From positions 87,641,501 to 87,705,500 of the forward strand of contig CM073886.1 in NCBI GenBank assembly GCA_037176705.1: a stretch of 64,000 bases of DNA, given 5' to 3'. The notes under the pieces were generated by a model. That model saw nothing but the letters and a program-made list of their open reading frames with translations, ran no database searches and was not told where the DNA came from. The stretch's first letter is position 1. Each line of letters starts with the position of its first letter. Position numbers and translations under genes: made by a program. Source of the stretch: Molossus alvarezi (lineage: Eukaryota; Chordata; Mammalia; Chiroptera; Molossidae). Of this stretch, positions 46,717 through 57,802 are shown piece by piece.

Positions 46717-47658
46717 ATGAGGAGACAAAGAAACAGGTCCCAAATGAAAGAACAGAACAAAACCCCAGGAAAAGAACTAAGCAAAATGGAGATAAGCAAC
46801 CTAACAGATGCTGAGTTCAAAATACTGCTTATAAGGATACTCAATGAACTTAGTGAGAACCTCAGCGAACTTAGTGAGGGCCTCAAGAGCATAATGAAGG
46901 ACCAATCAGAAATGATGGAAGCACAGTCAGAATTGAAGGAGGCATTAACTGAAATAAATAATAATTTACACAGCTTCAATAGTAGAGTATGTAAATCCAA
47001 GAAGCAAACCATCGCTTTGGAATATAAGGAAGCAAAAAATGCCCAATCAGAACAGCAAAAGGAAAAAAGAATCCAAAAAAATTAGGATAGTGGAAGAAGC
47101 CTCTGGGACAACTTCAAGCATGCCAACATTCGCATCTTGGGGGTGCCAGAAGGAGAAGAGCGAGAACAAGAAATCGAAAACCTGTTTGAAACAATAATGG
47201 CAGAAAACTTTCTTAACTTGGTGAAGGAAACAGACATACAAGTCCAGGAAGCACAGAGAGTCCCAAACAAGATGAACCCCAAGAGGCCCACACCAAGACC
47301 CATCATCATCAAAATGCAAAAGGTTCAAGACAAAGAGAGAATCTTAAAAGTAGCAAGAGAAAGGCAGCTAGTTACCTACAAGGAAATTCCCATAAGGCTG
47401 TCAGCTGATTTCTCAAAAGAAACTTTGCAGGCCAGAAGGGAGTGGCAAGAAATATTTAGAGTGATGAAAAGCAAGAACCTACAACTAAGATTACTCTATC
47501 CTGCAAAGCTGTCATTTAGAATCGATGGCCATATAAAGAGTTTCCCAGACAAGGAAAAGCTAAAGGAGTTCATCACCACCAAACCGTTATTATATGAAAT
47601 GATGAAGAGTCTTTTTGAAGAAAAAGATAAAATATATGAACAAACAAAATGGCAATGA
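46717..47658 (+). pseudogene. HAL1 ORF1 (L1 ORF1p-like), one in-frame TAG
   Basis: Starts MRRQRNRSQMKEQNKTPGKE at 46717 and keeps one frame for 313 codons, apart from a TAG at 47083-47085. The N-terminal part (to about residue 120) is rich in Leu, Glu and Lys with heptad-like spacing (LSENLSELSEGLKSIMKDQ): the coiled coil that trimerises ORF1p. After the TAG come the RNA-recognition part (LGVPEGEEREQEIENLF, then RPIIIKMQKVQDKERIL) and the C-terminal domain (FIDGHIKSF-like, PLLYEMMKSLFEEKDKIY). ORF1p binds L1 RNA as a chaperone. The stop falls between the two halves; no ATG follows closely (first at about 47197). Without readthrough only the 122-residue coiled-coil half is made. The second copy has the same stop. 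Confidence 0.88.
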
Positions 47659-48027
47659 ATACATATTTATCAACAATGAAGTCTACAAACAAAATGAACA
47701 GGTAGAACAGAAACATTCTCATAGATACAGAGAACATTTTGTTGGTTGCCAGATGGGAGGGGGGTTGGGGGAATGGGTGAAAAAGGTGAAGGGATTAAGA
47801 AGTACAAATTCATTCCTAGACTGACAAACCTCAAAGAAAAAGGGGTTGGGGTGGGGTGGGGGTGGGAAGAAATAAACCAAAGAACTTATATGCATAACCA
47901 ATGGACACAGACAATAGTGTGGGAAAAGGCGGGAGGGGGGCGGGACTGGGGAGGAGGGGGTCAATGGGGGAAAATTTGGAACATCTGTAATACATTCTAC
48001 ATTAAACAATAAAGATTAAAAAAAAAA
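47659..48027 (+). other. HAL1 3' UTR and A-tail
   Basis: Contains G-rich blocks (47755-47772, 47840-47865, 47930-47970) and the phrase 'CAGACTGACAAACC' near 47817, then 'AAACCAAAGAACTTATATGC'. The same phrases occur in the L1 3' end at 60,606-60,670. It ends AATAAAG plus A-tail. Confidence 0.85.
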
Positions 48028-48365
48028 AGACATAAAAGAGGGTATACCCTGTGCTTTGGTGTATTTGGTAGAGAGCATTGGTTTCTTGCTAACATCACCT
48101 GGAATCGAGAGCTCATTATTTTTTTTCAAACAATAAAACCCCATAGGAGGTGAGGTGATGGGTTCTGGGAACGGGATGTCAAGATGTGTCATTTTGAATG
48201 GTGAGTTTTTAGGAAATGTTCTTCTTAGAGCACCTCCCTTGGGCCTAATGGTTTGGCAGCTTTACATCTAGCACTTAGCTGCCCATCCCACTGGGGATCC
48301 CCTCTTTGATCTTCGAATGCTGAAGATAACTTTATTGGCAAAAGCAGCATTTAAAACAAGCCCCT

Positions 48366-48613
48366 AGCCCTGGCCGGTTTGGCTCAGCGGTTAGAGCGTT
48401 GGCCTGCGGTCTGAAGAGACCCGGGTTCGGTTCCCACTAAGGGCACGTACCTAGGTTGCAGTTTGTCCCCAGCCCTGATTGGGTTGTGTGGGTGGCGACC
48501 ACTCGATGTGTCCCTTTCACGTAGATGTTTCTCTCTCTCTCTCCCCCTCCCACTCTATCTGAACAAAATATCAAAAAATGTCCTCGGGTGAGGATAAAAA
48601 TAAATAAATAAAT
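48366..48613 (+). mobile_element. Ves SINE (A-type)
   Basis: Forward full-length copy: AGCCCTGGCCGGTTTGGCTC to GTCCTCGGGTGAGGATAAAA, with perfect 13-bp duplication AAAACAAGCCCCT (48353-48365, 48614-48626). It shows the tRNA-like A and B boxes most clearly (GTTCGGTTCCC in the B-box area). Confidence 0.94.
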
Positions 48614-48626
48614 AAAACAAGCCCCT

Positions 48627-48989
48627 ATAATGAGCTGCTTGATTTTTATCCCTTCATAGGTAAGGATCCTCCAGGTAGCACCTATCACGTGGATATTTAA
48701 CAGAGTGAGCGGCACCCATTTCATAGCCACCGTGGAGGGGTCATGATCACAGTGAGCTAGAACTGCGGGGACTCGAGATGTGTTGGGTCACTCCTCTCAG
48801 TGGGGAGATTGAGGCCCAGAGAGGTAACCCAGAGGGCTGCACAGGTTTAGGCAGTGACTTATGAAGCAGCTGGTCTAGAGCATAGGCCCTCATATCCAGG
48901 ATAGGTTTTTCCCACCTTGTATTATGTTCTCCATTTTCTTTATTTCATTGTTTTCCTGGCTTTCTCTGTCTTTTCCTAGCTCCGTTTGA
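48627..48989. other. Intergenic; possible MIR
   Basis: 'GAGATTGAGGCCCAGAGAGG' near 48804 could be a reverse MIR. Otherwise nothing. Confidence 0.4.
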
Positions 48990-49450
48990 CTACACACAAA
49001 TATAGATATATATATAAAAAAGAGATTTATCATAAGGCAGTGACTCACTTGATTATGGAGGCTGAGAAGCCCCATGATCTGTTTTCTGTGAGCTGGAGAC
49101 CCAGGAAAGCCAGTGGTGAAGTGTGAAGACCTGAGAACGAGAGGTTGCAGATTGGATCTGAAAGCCAGAGAACCCAGAGAGTGCCGAGGGCAGGAGACTG
49201 GCGTCCCAGCGCAAGCAGTCAGCCGAGGGAGGGTCAGGCACCTTCTTGTTCTCTTCGGGCCCTCATCGTACTAGATGATGCCGACCCATGTTGGGGAGAG
49301 CCATCTGCTTTATGCAGTCCACCAATCCAAATGCTCATCTCTTCTAGAAACATCCTCACAGACACACCCAGAAGTAATGTTTAACCAGAGAGCTGGGCAT
49401 CCCATGGCCCAGTAAAATTGACACATAAAACTATCATCTCTGCCTATTTT
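48990..49450. repeat. Old LTR-like mammalian repeat
   Basis: 'GATTATGGAGGCTGAGAAGC', 'GAGCTGGAGACCCAGGAAAG', 'GCCATCTGCTTTATGCAGTCC', 'CACACCCAGAAGTAATGTTT' and 'AAATTGACACATAAAACTA' follow, in order, a common mammalian repeat I recognise but cannot name with certainty. A Ves SINE sits at its right end. Confidence 0.6.
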
Positions 49451-49460
49451 CTTCATTTTT

Positions 49461-49670
49461 CCTTTTTTGTTGATCCTCACCCGAGGACATTTTTGCATTC
49501 ATCTTCAGATAGAGTGGGAGGGAGAAAGGGAGGAAGAGAGAGAGAAACATCGATGTCCCTGGGGGCCGGGGACAAACTGCAACCAAGGTACGTGCCCCTA
49601 GCGGAACCTGAACCCGGGGCTCTCTGGTCCGCAGGCCGACACTCTAACTGTTGAGCCAAACCGGCCAGGG
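49461..49670 (-). mobile_element. Ves SINE (A-type), internally deleted
   Basis: Reverse copy from 'GATCCTCACCCGAGGACATT' to 'AACCGGCCAGGG'. About 40 bases of body (from CATCGATG to GGCCGGGGAC) are missing. The direct repeat CTTCATTTT(T/A) flanks it (49451-49460, 49671-49680). Confidence 0.9.
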
Positions 49671-49680
49671 CTTCATTTTA

Positions 49681-50891
49681 AAAATTTTTTATATTTTTTA
49701 TTTTGTTGTCTTAATTCTTATGTCTTTAAGCCTTTGTTTTGCCTTGACTGGGGCACTCAGGTTGGGAAAGATGGTTAATTCTTGGGCTCAAACAATCAGT
49801 TTCAATGAATAAGGTGACTACTGCTAAAGTTTGATTTGTAGTTCAGAAGTACAAAAAATTAGGCCAAAAGTAAATAATGATAATAATAATAATAATAATA
49901 AGTAAACCAATAAGAAGGAAACCCAAAGTTAAGCATTTCTGACCTCCTTCACAGATGCAGATGCTGTAGGTGGAGGAGAATGAAGCCCTTATTCTCAAAA
50001 CTTTCACAGATGTTGGACAACTAGAGAGTGGTGTGAACACTCAAGTGAAGAAAACTTCTTGTGGCATCTCAGCAGGAGAAGATTTTTATCAACAGGATGG
50101 TTGTTGCCTGCTTGGTTGGAATTTTTTATTTTCTTCAGCATTCTATTTGAAATCATGAGGATTTGACCAGAGGATATTTCGTTCCATTTGTAGGACATTT
50201 TGTATTTGGGATATTACTTTCTCCCCAAATATTTTAGGATGTCAAAATGTATTACAGTGATATGTATTTTTTTCCCTTTAGGTATTATCAAACGAATCCC
50301 TATAAAAGCAGAAAAGGGATAAAATATAGATCTAAATGTATTTTTGCTCAATTTCTCTTCTGTGTTCTTAACTTTCCTGGAGTGAGTAGATTATCATAAA
50401 ATTCTCTAGAAGGCCAAAATCTGTGTTTTGGGCTTGGGGAAAAATGTCTCTTCTTAACATGCTTATTAACAGGCTGTATGGACATTAATTTACTTTTGGT
50501 ACCCAGCATCCATGCACCCTTTGTGGAATCACCTCTTCCTGTGCTGAGCTCACATAGTTAAATGAAGCTGGCCCACTCCCAGTTCCAGGGGTGGAACATG
50601 TGACCCAGGCCTAAGCCATTGCGCACAGAGCAATCTCCTGTTTATAACTTGCTTTGAGATTGGCTTGCGACTCTACAGAGTCAATGAAATTGTTGAGAGA
50701 GAAATATGCACTGTTTTGCACTTGAACTTAAAAAAACATAAGCCGTAGCTGTAGCCAGTCATAAAGGGAACACCCATTTGAGTGTGAACCAATATAGAAG
50801 ATAACACCTGCTAGGAAACAGAAACTGTTTGAATATACTCAGAGGAGATTTAGACAATTGGGCAATTTGGGGATAAATTAATGGAAGTAAA
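49681..50891. other. Intergenic, mostly unique
   Basis: No gene. An (AAT)n microsatellite lies at 49877-49901. No named repeat. Confidence 0.45.
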
Positions 50892-51373
50892 TGTTATGGG
50901 TAAAATAGTGCCCCTCAAAAGATATATTGAAGGCCTAACCTTGGTATTTCAGAATGTGACCTTATTGCCAAATAAGTGAATTAAGATGTAAGGTAAGTTT
51001 AGTTTTCACAGAAGTAGGGTAGGCCTTTAATATAAGATGATTGATGTCCAGAAAAGAAGAGATACAGAGAGAGAGAGACATACCAAGCGAGAATACCTTG
51101 TGAAAGCACAGACATCCATGAAAAAAAAGGCCAGGTTGATCATCAAGGCAGAGCTATTTCTACAAACCATAGAATGCCAAGGATTGCCAGCAAACACTAG
51201 AAGCTAGGACGAGGCAAAGAAGGATCCTCTCCCAGAGCTTTCAGAGAGCATGGTGTCACTGATACCTTGATTTTAGCTTCCAGCCTCCAGAACTGTGAGA
51301 CGATAAAATTATGTTGTTTAAAGCCACCCAGGGTGTGGTGCTTTGTTATGGCAACCCTCTGAAACTCATACAG
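50892..51373 (+). repeat. MLT1-type MaLR LTR
   Basis: 'TGTTATGGGTAAAATAGTGCC', 'TTGAAGGCCTAACC', 'AGAATGTGACCTTATTGCC', 'TTCCAGCCTCCAGAACTGTG' and 'TTTGTTATGGCAACCCTC' follow MLT1 end to end. More diverged than the copy at 38042. Confidence 0.9.
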
Positions 51374-51466
51374 TAAGTGTATGGAAAGCTTTGCATCTGA
51401 AAAGAAAGACTTTTTTTGTTTTAACTCCAGGGAAAATAAAAACTTGTTCAGGAAAGGAAAGATAGC

Positions 51467-51672
51467 CTTGGCTTGTGTGGCTCAGTGGTTGGACGTCATC
51501 CCACGCACCAACAGGTTGCTGATTCAATTCTGGGTCGGGGCACATGCCCAGGTTGTGGGCTCAATCCCTGGTCAGGGTGTGCGTGTGGGAGGCAGCTGAT
51601 CATTGTTTATCTCTCACATCTCTCTCCCCTCCCTTTCTCTTTCTCTAAAAATCAATAAAGACATATTTTTTT
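51467..51672 (+). mobile_element. Ves SINE (B-type)
   Basis: Forward copy with head AGCCTTGGCTTGTGTGGCTC, a second-half phrase 'GGTTGTGGGCTCAATCCC' and the tail 'AAAAATCAATAAAG'. Confidence 0.88.
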
Positions 51673-54600
51673 TTAAAGAAAGAAAAGACAAATACGGTAT
51701 ACCATGTGACTTAGCTGTTGAGAACTTAATGATCACAGTACTGTAAATATTAATTGTTAATCTTACCAAAATTGTACTGTATATAAGAATGTACTGTATA
51801 TAAGAATGGTGGGGTCATGTGTGTGTGTGTTTGTGTATGAAGTCATCTTCCTTTGTGCAAAGTCAACATAGGGTGCCTAAACTGAAATATGAAGAGGTAG
51901 CAACATAAACACCTAACTTAGAAATATGGAGGCCACGAGTAAATGATAGAGTTAAAAAAGCTGAAAGTAGCTGCCTCTTGGGAGCAGGAAACAGAAGGTG
52001 GGGGCTGCTGGGACTGCTGTTTTTGTTTTTTGGAGTGAGACTTGTAGAACTATTTGACTCTTTACACTGTGCACGAGTAACCTTCATATGAAGAAATACT
52101 ACTTAAAAAAATAATTTGAACGTATGAATCAAATTTCTTGTAGAACCAAGGAATGTCCTACCTTAGACAAAATAAGAACTGGAATAGATTTGTATTGGGG
52201 GCTAGTTATCCACAGATCTGTATTTGTTTCCTGGGCAGTGGGTGTGGGGGGTACAGGGGAGGGCCAGAGTTCCTCTAAAAAAGCCTTCACATCTCCCTTT
52301 GTCCCATATTCAACTGCTGCTCTTATAAAAGAATGAGAACCTCTGTTACCCTAAGTTTGTAGTTACAATTTAAAACCACAAAGTTCATTTTAACATTTTA
52401 ACAGGGATCTTTCCTTAAAACTGAAGGAGGTTCTTAAGATGAAAGGCATGTATGCTTCCTTGGGTTGGAATCTCCAGGTGCTTTCTTATTGCACTGACTC
52501 AGCTAGGTTTATTTTGAACTAGGAACCAAGAGCTGAGTGTACTTGGCCTCTTACACTGACCTTAAAGTAGATGACTTCTTAGCCATTCACTCCAATCCAT
52601 CCTTAATCCCCCTTGAGGAAAAGAAGTGTCCAGCCTGCACTGCTGCTTTTCACCATCAGAGGGCAGTGGGGACGCGAGTGCCTGGGAAGGAGGAGGAAAG
52701 ATGCTTAGCGCCAGAGGAGTGGGAGGAAATGTCTTGCAGTGTTTGCACTTAAAGCATTTTGGTAGCTAGATGCTGCATTGGTACAAATGGTGCGTTTTCT
52801 TCTAAAATGTGTGCCAATCCCAAAAGGCAAGAAGTCTGACCTTAATGCATTTGGCGTAGCTATTTCACCACAAGCCAGGAATTTATTAGGAAAATGAAGA
52901 GAATTGCAAGAGTAAGTTTAGATTGGCATTTCCCCATTTTTCTACTTGTAGAATAGATTCAATACGTGTTCTGAAAGAACACAGTGTCAGCTGGAATGGT
53001 GCTCTGCTTTCTTCCCTATTATTCTAAAATAGATGGTCTTCTCACATGCATGGATAGACCATTTACCCCTGATTTGTATCTCAGGGACAAGTCTGGCTTA
53101 TTAGCACCATTATTTGTAAACTGCTAACTTGGTTCCCTGTGATGTTGTAATGCTATCTTGATGGGTTGCTGTGAAAATGTGAAGATGTCTGTCAGGCAGG
53201 AAAAATTATGTAAAAATGATGTGGGTATAGAAAATGGGATCGGCAAAATGTAATAAACTCCTCCTGGGCTGAAGAGCAGAGCTGCATATGTAATGAAGTA
53301 CTTTGGGATTACGTCACCTTTTATATAACATCTGGCAGTGACTTTTATTTCAGAGCTAATTTGAAGAAGCCAGGCGCTTTTCTTTTCCCCTCCCTAAGAC
53401 TGCCTTTATCTGAAAGAAGAAAGAAAGAACTGTTACATTTTGCATGCAAAGAAAGCCTGAGTGGCTAGATTACTCCCTTAGGGTAATGGAAAAAAGAAAA
53501 AGAAATTGAAAAAGGTCAGGTGAACACAGCAGAAGGAATGAAGAGGTATGTGTGATTCTTAGTGAAATTGGACACATCTGAGCAACCAGACAGGTAACCT
53601 GGGTGACTTTACCCTTCTTTCTTCTCCCCCCTGCCTCTGTAGACCTGACCCAACAATGCTCTGGAAAATGTTTTTCCCTAAATATGTTATCTGAAATGAG
53701 AGATTGAGAAAATTATTGAGAAATTTGAAACATCGTAAATTTTCTTCCTTTCCTTTCCTCAAACCGGCACCTTTCTCCCCGCAGTAATACCCAGACTTTT
53801 TGATCTATCACTAGCCATTTTAATTTGTCTACATAGACCATGGGGGTAGATCTTCAATGACACTGAATGAGATTTCACTTTGAAGCCAGGAGCCAGGAGG
53901 GGAGAAGACCCTGTTTGCACCTCCTCTTTCTCTTGTCACAGGTTCTCTGCTCATGCTCACCTCTGTACATGCTGGACCTTGCTCACCCATGTTTGCCAGC
54001 CTCATCGTGTTATTTTAAAATCTCCCATTCTCACCTCAACCCTGCAAATGCCTTTTTCTGAGTTTCAAGGCCATGTCTACAATTCAGAAGAGGTGGGTCT
54101 TGCTTTCGTACCTAATGGGTTCCCAACAACGTGTTTGAAAGTTAGTTGAATGTTTGAAAGTTGAACGATAGATCTGCATATTGTAAGGAAGAATTTGTTC
54201 TTAGGGAGCTAATGTATATGATGATATCTTTAATTATGATTTCTGATAGTGACACCTCCCTCGACATCTGTGTGTGGGTGAGAACAGGCACAGGGGCTGG
54301 AGTGGGTGGCAGCTGCCATTTCTGTGGGCTGGGGGTGTTGATGCAGGACTCTCCTCCCAAGACTTAGCTTTCCTTTCTTCAGCCCAGCCTGAAAGGTCAA
54401 GGGTTGGATTAAGAGGGTCTGGTTCTCACCCCACCTCCAAGAATAGTCACATGTGACCCCCATGAGGTGGTAGACATGGGGTTGGGGCACATGGGTTTGC
54501 TGGAGCATTAGAGTAGATGGGGCTGGTTAAAGGACACCCTTAGGGGTGGTGGTCTTTGTGAGCTGGAAAACTCCAGGCTTTGGGGTCCATGATTTCTGGA

Positions 54601-54805
54601 GTCCTAAGTGGCAGGGGTTGGCCCTTCAACTTGGCCATGTATACTCATCTCTAGCCCTGTGGGGAGGAGATTCTTCTATTATCTCAACTTGGACCTGACC
54701 CTTCCTCCTAATAGCTGTGAAATGGGATAGTTCTATCACTATTCTGGGCAGTTTAGGAAAGACTGAATTTTGAGTATGAAAGATTTGAAGATGTCAGTGT
54801 TTAAT
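51673..54805. other. Intergenic, repeat-poor block
   Basis: Over 3 kb with no repeat I can name and no sustained frame. A direct repeat of 'TACTGTATATAAGAATG' occurs at 51777-51805. A CRE-like TTACGTCA lies near 53308-53317, next to a TATA-like TTTTATATAAC. A good place to look for conserved regulatory elements. Confidence 0.45.
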
Positions 54806-54958
54806 ACAGGTATGCCTTGGAGATATTGCAGGTTTGGTTCCAGACCACCACAATAAAGTGAATCATAATCATTTTGCTATAATCGTCTTGCCTTCAGTTG
54901 GAAAAAAATAAAATAAAAGCAATGTCTGTGAAGTACAGTAAAGCAGCAGTGTGGTATC
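54806..54958 (+). repeat. Tigger1-family fragment
   Basis: 'ACAGGTATGCCTTGGAGATA', 'TTGCAGGTTTGGTTCCAGAC' and 'CACCACAATAAAGTGAATC' are the left end of Tigger1-type elements. Most of the interior is missing. Confidence 0.85.
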
Positions 54959-54959
54959 T

Positions 54960-55485
54960 TGGTTATGCATTGCTGCATAAAACACTGCACTGAAACTTAC
55001 TGTCATAAAACACAATATTTAATTATATTTCATAATTCTGTGGGCCAGGAATTTGGGCAGTGCTTGGCTGGGTGATTCTTCTGTTACACATGGCATTGAG
55101 TGGGGTCACTTGGCGCTCTTCATTTGGTGGCTGGTATGGTCTGAAGGCCCAGGATGGTTTCACCCATATACCTGATGTCCTGACAGAAATGGTTTTGGCC
55201 CCTTTCCCTCTCCATGTGGTCTCAAGGCATCTCCACATGCTGTCTTTTGGAGGACAGTTGGATTTTTGCATAGTACCTTGTTTAGGACTCAAGCGAACAA
55301 GGAGGAAGCTGCCAATTTTCTTAAAGATTGGATATGGAATTGGTATGGAACCAATTCTGCCATAGTCCATTAGTCAAAGCAATCCCAGAGCAGCCCAGAT
55401 TCAAGGAGGATGGAAATGGAGCCCTCCTCCCAAGGAGAGGAGTGTTAAAGAATTTGTGGCCATCTCTGATCTACTGCATGTGGGT
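54960..55485 (+). repeat. Unnamed old mammalian repeat, copy 3
   Basis: 'GGTTATGCATTGCTGCATAA', 'CTGTGGGCCAGGAATTTGGG', 'GCTTGGCTGGGTGATTCTTC', 'GCAGCCCAGATTCAAGG' and 'TGTTAAAGAATTTGTGGCC' share order and wording with copy 1 at 35634. Confidence 0.65.
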
Positions 55486-56104
55486 TGCATAAATGTAGAC
55501 TTTGTGGAAGTGGAACAACAAAGCGGAGGTGAGGGGGAAAGACATTCCTAAGTAGGAATAAAAGTTTTCCCAAGGGAAATGGTTTTATTGGGTGGCCTAA
55601 GCTCGTCTTTTCTGTTGTCACTGAGAAGAAGGTACTTCTGCTAAACCAGGGCAGTACTGAGATTTGTGTCCCCTATTGTACCTTTGGTTCAAAATAAAAC
55701 TCTGGTTAAAGTGCTTAGGAACACGGATGGTAGGTGCACTGGAAACACATAATTGGATAATGTCTGCAGGACACTTTGGAGATGGTATTGGCAAGTTTCC
55801 AAAGGAAGAGTTGGGAACATTTCTCATTTTCTCCGCTGTGTCACACAGCTGTGCCAATGCCTACACAAGCAATGGATTTTGCAGGCTTTGAAAACTTTTC
55901 AAATTTTTCTTCTGATGTAGAGAAGAGGAGGGGAAAGAGAGAGAATTGTTTGTTTGTTTGTTTTTTTTAAGTCTAATTTAGTTTCCTTTGTTTATAAGTT
56001 CAATACAAAATCCCAGCAAAAGCCTTGTAAAAATGATAGCAACAGTATGTTTTTCTTTACTGTAAATGTGATACAACACTGGAAGTGTCATGAGGTCCCC
56101 TTTT
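55486..56104. other. Unannotated intergenic stretch
   Basis: No gene or named repeat; a GTTT run lies near 55947-55960. Confidence 0.45.
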
Positions 56105-56310
56105 AGACACCTATTTAATTTAAGTAATTATTTTTTGGAAACATAATATGTGCACATAGCACAAATTTTAAGGGAGCAAAGGACATAGAACAAAAAGCTA
56201 CCCCACATGCTTATCCCTGAGTCCCCCATGTCCCTTCCTCAGAGGCAGTTCACTCTTTTTTGGGGGGCTATATACTTCTAGACAAATTCTTTGCCTATCT
56301 AAATCCCCCC

Positions 56311-56348
<38 letters not shown>

Positions 56349-56850
56349 TCTAGAATCACACGCACGTGTGTGTGTAATTATAGGATATATAATTAAATAT
56401 CTTCACCCCTCAGCCCTCACAAATAGAAGCATACTATATACTGTTTTGTACCTTGCTGTTTCATGAAACAATATATTGGAAGTTGTTCCATATTAGTAGA
56501 TGCATGTCAACTTCTTTTTCCCCAAGAGTTACATTATATTCTGTTGCATAAATGTAGTATCATATATATATATATGATACACACACACACACATATAAAT
56601 AAATAAATGTATTTATATATAATTAGTCTCTTGTTGATGGATATTTAGGTTGTTTCCAATCTTTTGCTATTATAAACAACACCACAATAAGTAGTCTTGG
56701 GCATGTAATCATATTTGTACATATGTGAGACTATATGTAGAAATGAAATTGTGAAATTGAGGGGTAGAATATTGTAATTTTTTGAATATTGATGTTGATT
56801 ACCAAATGATCCTTCATAGAGCTTTTATCAGTTTACATTTCTCTATCCAG
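56105..56850 (-). mobile_element. Old L1M 3' region with CA/TA runs
   Basis: 'TTGTACCTTGCTGTTTCATG', 'TTGATGGATATTTAGGTTG', 'TTTCCAATCTTTTGCTATTA' and 'AAATTGAGGGGTAGAATATTG' follow the reverse of an L1M 3' region. (CA)n at 56311-56343, TA/CA runs at 56557-56594. Confidence 0.7.
56334..56375. repeat. 15-bp inverted repeat at a CA microsatellite
   Basis: Arms ACACACACACGTGCG (56334-56348) and CGCACGTGTGTGTGT (56361-56375) are perfect complements around a 12-base spacer. Confidence 0.95.
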
Positions 56851-57576
56851 CTTTCATTTTAGATTCTGGGGATTGTCAGTGGAATTTGTTCTGAGATGGT
56901 CATAGGTGAAGGAAAAAGCTATAAGACTGAACAACGAAAGATTGACATTTGTGTTTTTATCTTGGGCCCACTTTATGAGATTTCTAAGTGGTTTATCAAA
57001 TATTTTAGCAAAATAGATCAAGCGCCAGGCAGCCCTCTCTGCTAGGCAGCATGCCACATGGAGGAATGAGAAGACAGGACTCGGAGTGATAAGAATGTTT
57101 CCAGTCTGACATCATGAGTACTCACTGTGGGATCTTGATTAAGCCAATTATCCTTTCTTTGACCACAGGTTTCTTATTTGTCAAATGTGTATTTGGAGTA
57201 AATGATCTCAGAAGAATCCTTGGGTCTAGAATCATTTGATTCTATGAAACTCCCTTCACTTTTTATAATGTAATAAAAACTTCTGTATAAGAAAAGCTAC
57301 ATAATTTCCAAGACCACATGCAAAGTAAAAATATAGGGTCCCTTGTTCAAAAGTTATTAAGAATGTCAAGATGTCCACACTGGAGTATTAAGCCAAGCGT
57401 GGGCCCTTCTAAGCGCAGGGACCCTGTGCAGTTGCCTAGGTCATAAGCCCACGAAGTTGGCTCTGCTCCTATAAAGATCATTGCCTCCAAATCAATGGTT
57501 TATTTCTACTTAAGCATTTAGTGGCAGTTTGGTACAGACATGTGCTTGAGACACCGACCATTCTTTTTTTTCTCAT
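56851..57576. other. Intergenic; possible MIR
   Basis: 57105-57250 ('TGGGATCTTGATTAAGCC', 'TTTGTCAAATGTGTATTTGG') could be a forward MIR. Otherwise nothing. Confidence 0.4.
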
Positions 57577-57589
57577 TGACCATTTTTTT

Positions 57590-57789
57590 CTTTTTTGTTT
57601 TATCCTCATCTAAGAATATTTTTCTATTTATCTTCAGGTAGAGAGGGAGAGAAAGGGAGAGAGAGAGAAACATCGACCAGGGCCAGGGAGGAACTGCAAC
57701 CACGATACGTGCCCTTGGCTGGAATCGAACCATGGACTCACTGATCCGTGGGCCGACGCTCTAAGCACTGAGCCAAACCATCCAGGGCC
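57590..57789 (-). mobile_element. Ves SINE (A-type), internally deleted
   Basis: Reverse copy from 'TTTATCCTCATCTAAGAATA' to 'AACCATCCAGGGC', lacking part of the body after CATCGAC. Flanked by TGACCATTTTTTT and TGACCATTATTTT (57577-57589, 57790-57802). Confidence 0.88.
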
Positions 57790-57802
57790 TGACCATTATT
57801 TT

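Larger units (their letters stand above)
45764..48027 (+). mobile_element. Complete HAL1-type (ORF1-only) LINE-1 element, copy 1
   Basis: A 2264-bp element between perfect 13-bp duplications AGACATAAAAGAG (45751-45763, 48028-48040). It begins GACTTCCGGTCAAGATGGCGG, a start typical of full-length L1 5' UTRs. It has a GC-rich 5' region with a 7 x 15-bp tandem array, an ORF1 reading frame (46717-47658), and then immediately a G-rich 3' UTR ending AATAAAGATTAAAAAAAAAAA. There is no endonuclease/reverse-transcriptase ORF2. This is the layout of HAL1 'half-L1' elements, which must borrow ORF2 protein from L1. Perfect duplications, a near-pure A-tail and an almost intact frame suggest a fairly recent insertion. 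Confidence 0.9.

Noticed and set aside
48366..48440. tRNA gene
   Set aside because: The A and B boxes and tRNA-like order belong to the Ves SINE head; the copy has a SINE body, A-tail and target duplications. The same holds for all other heads.
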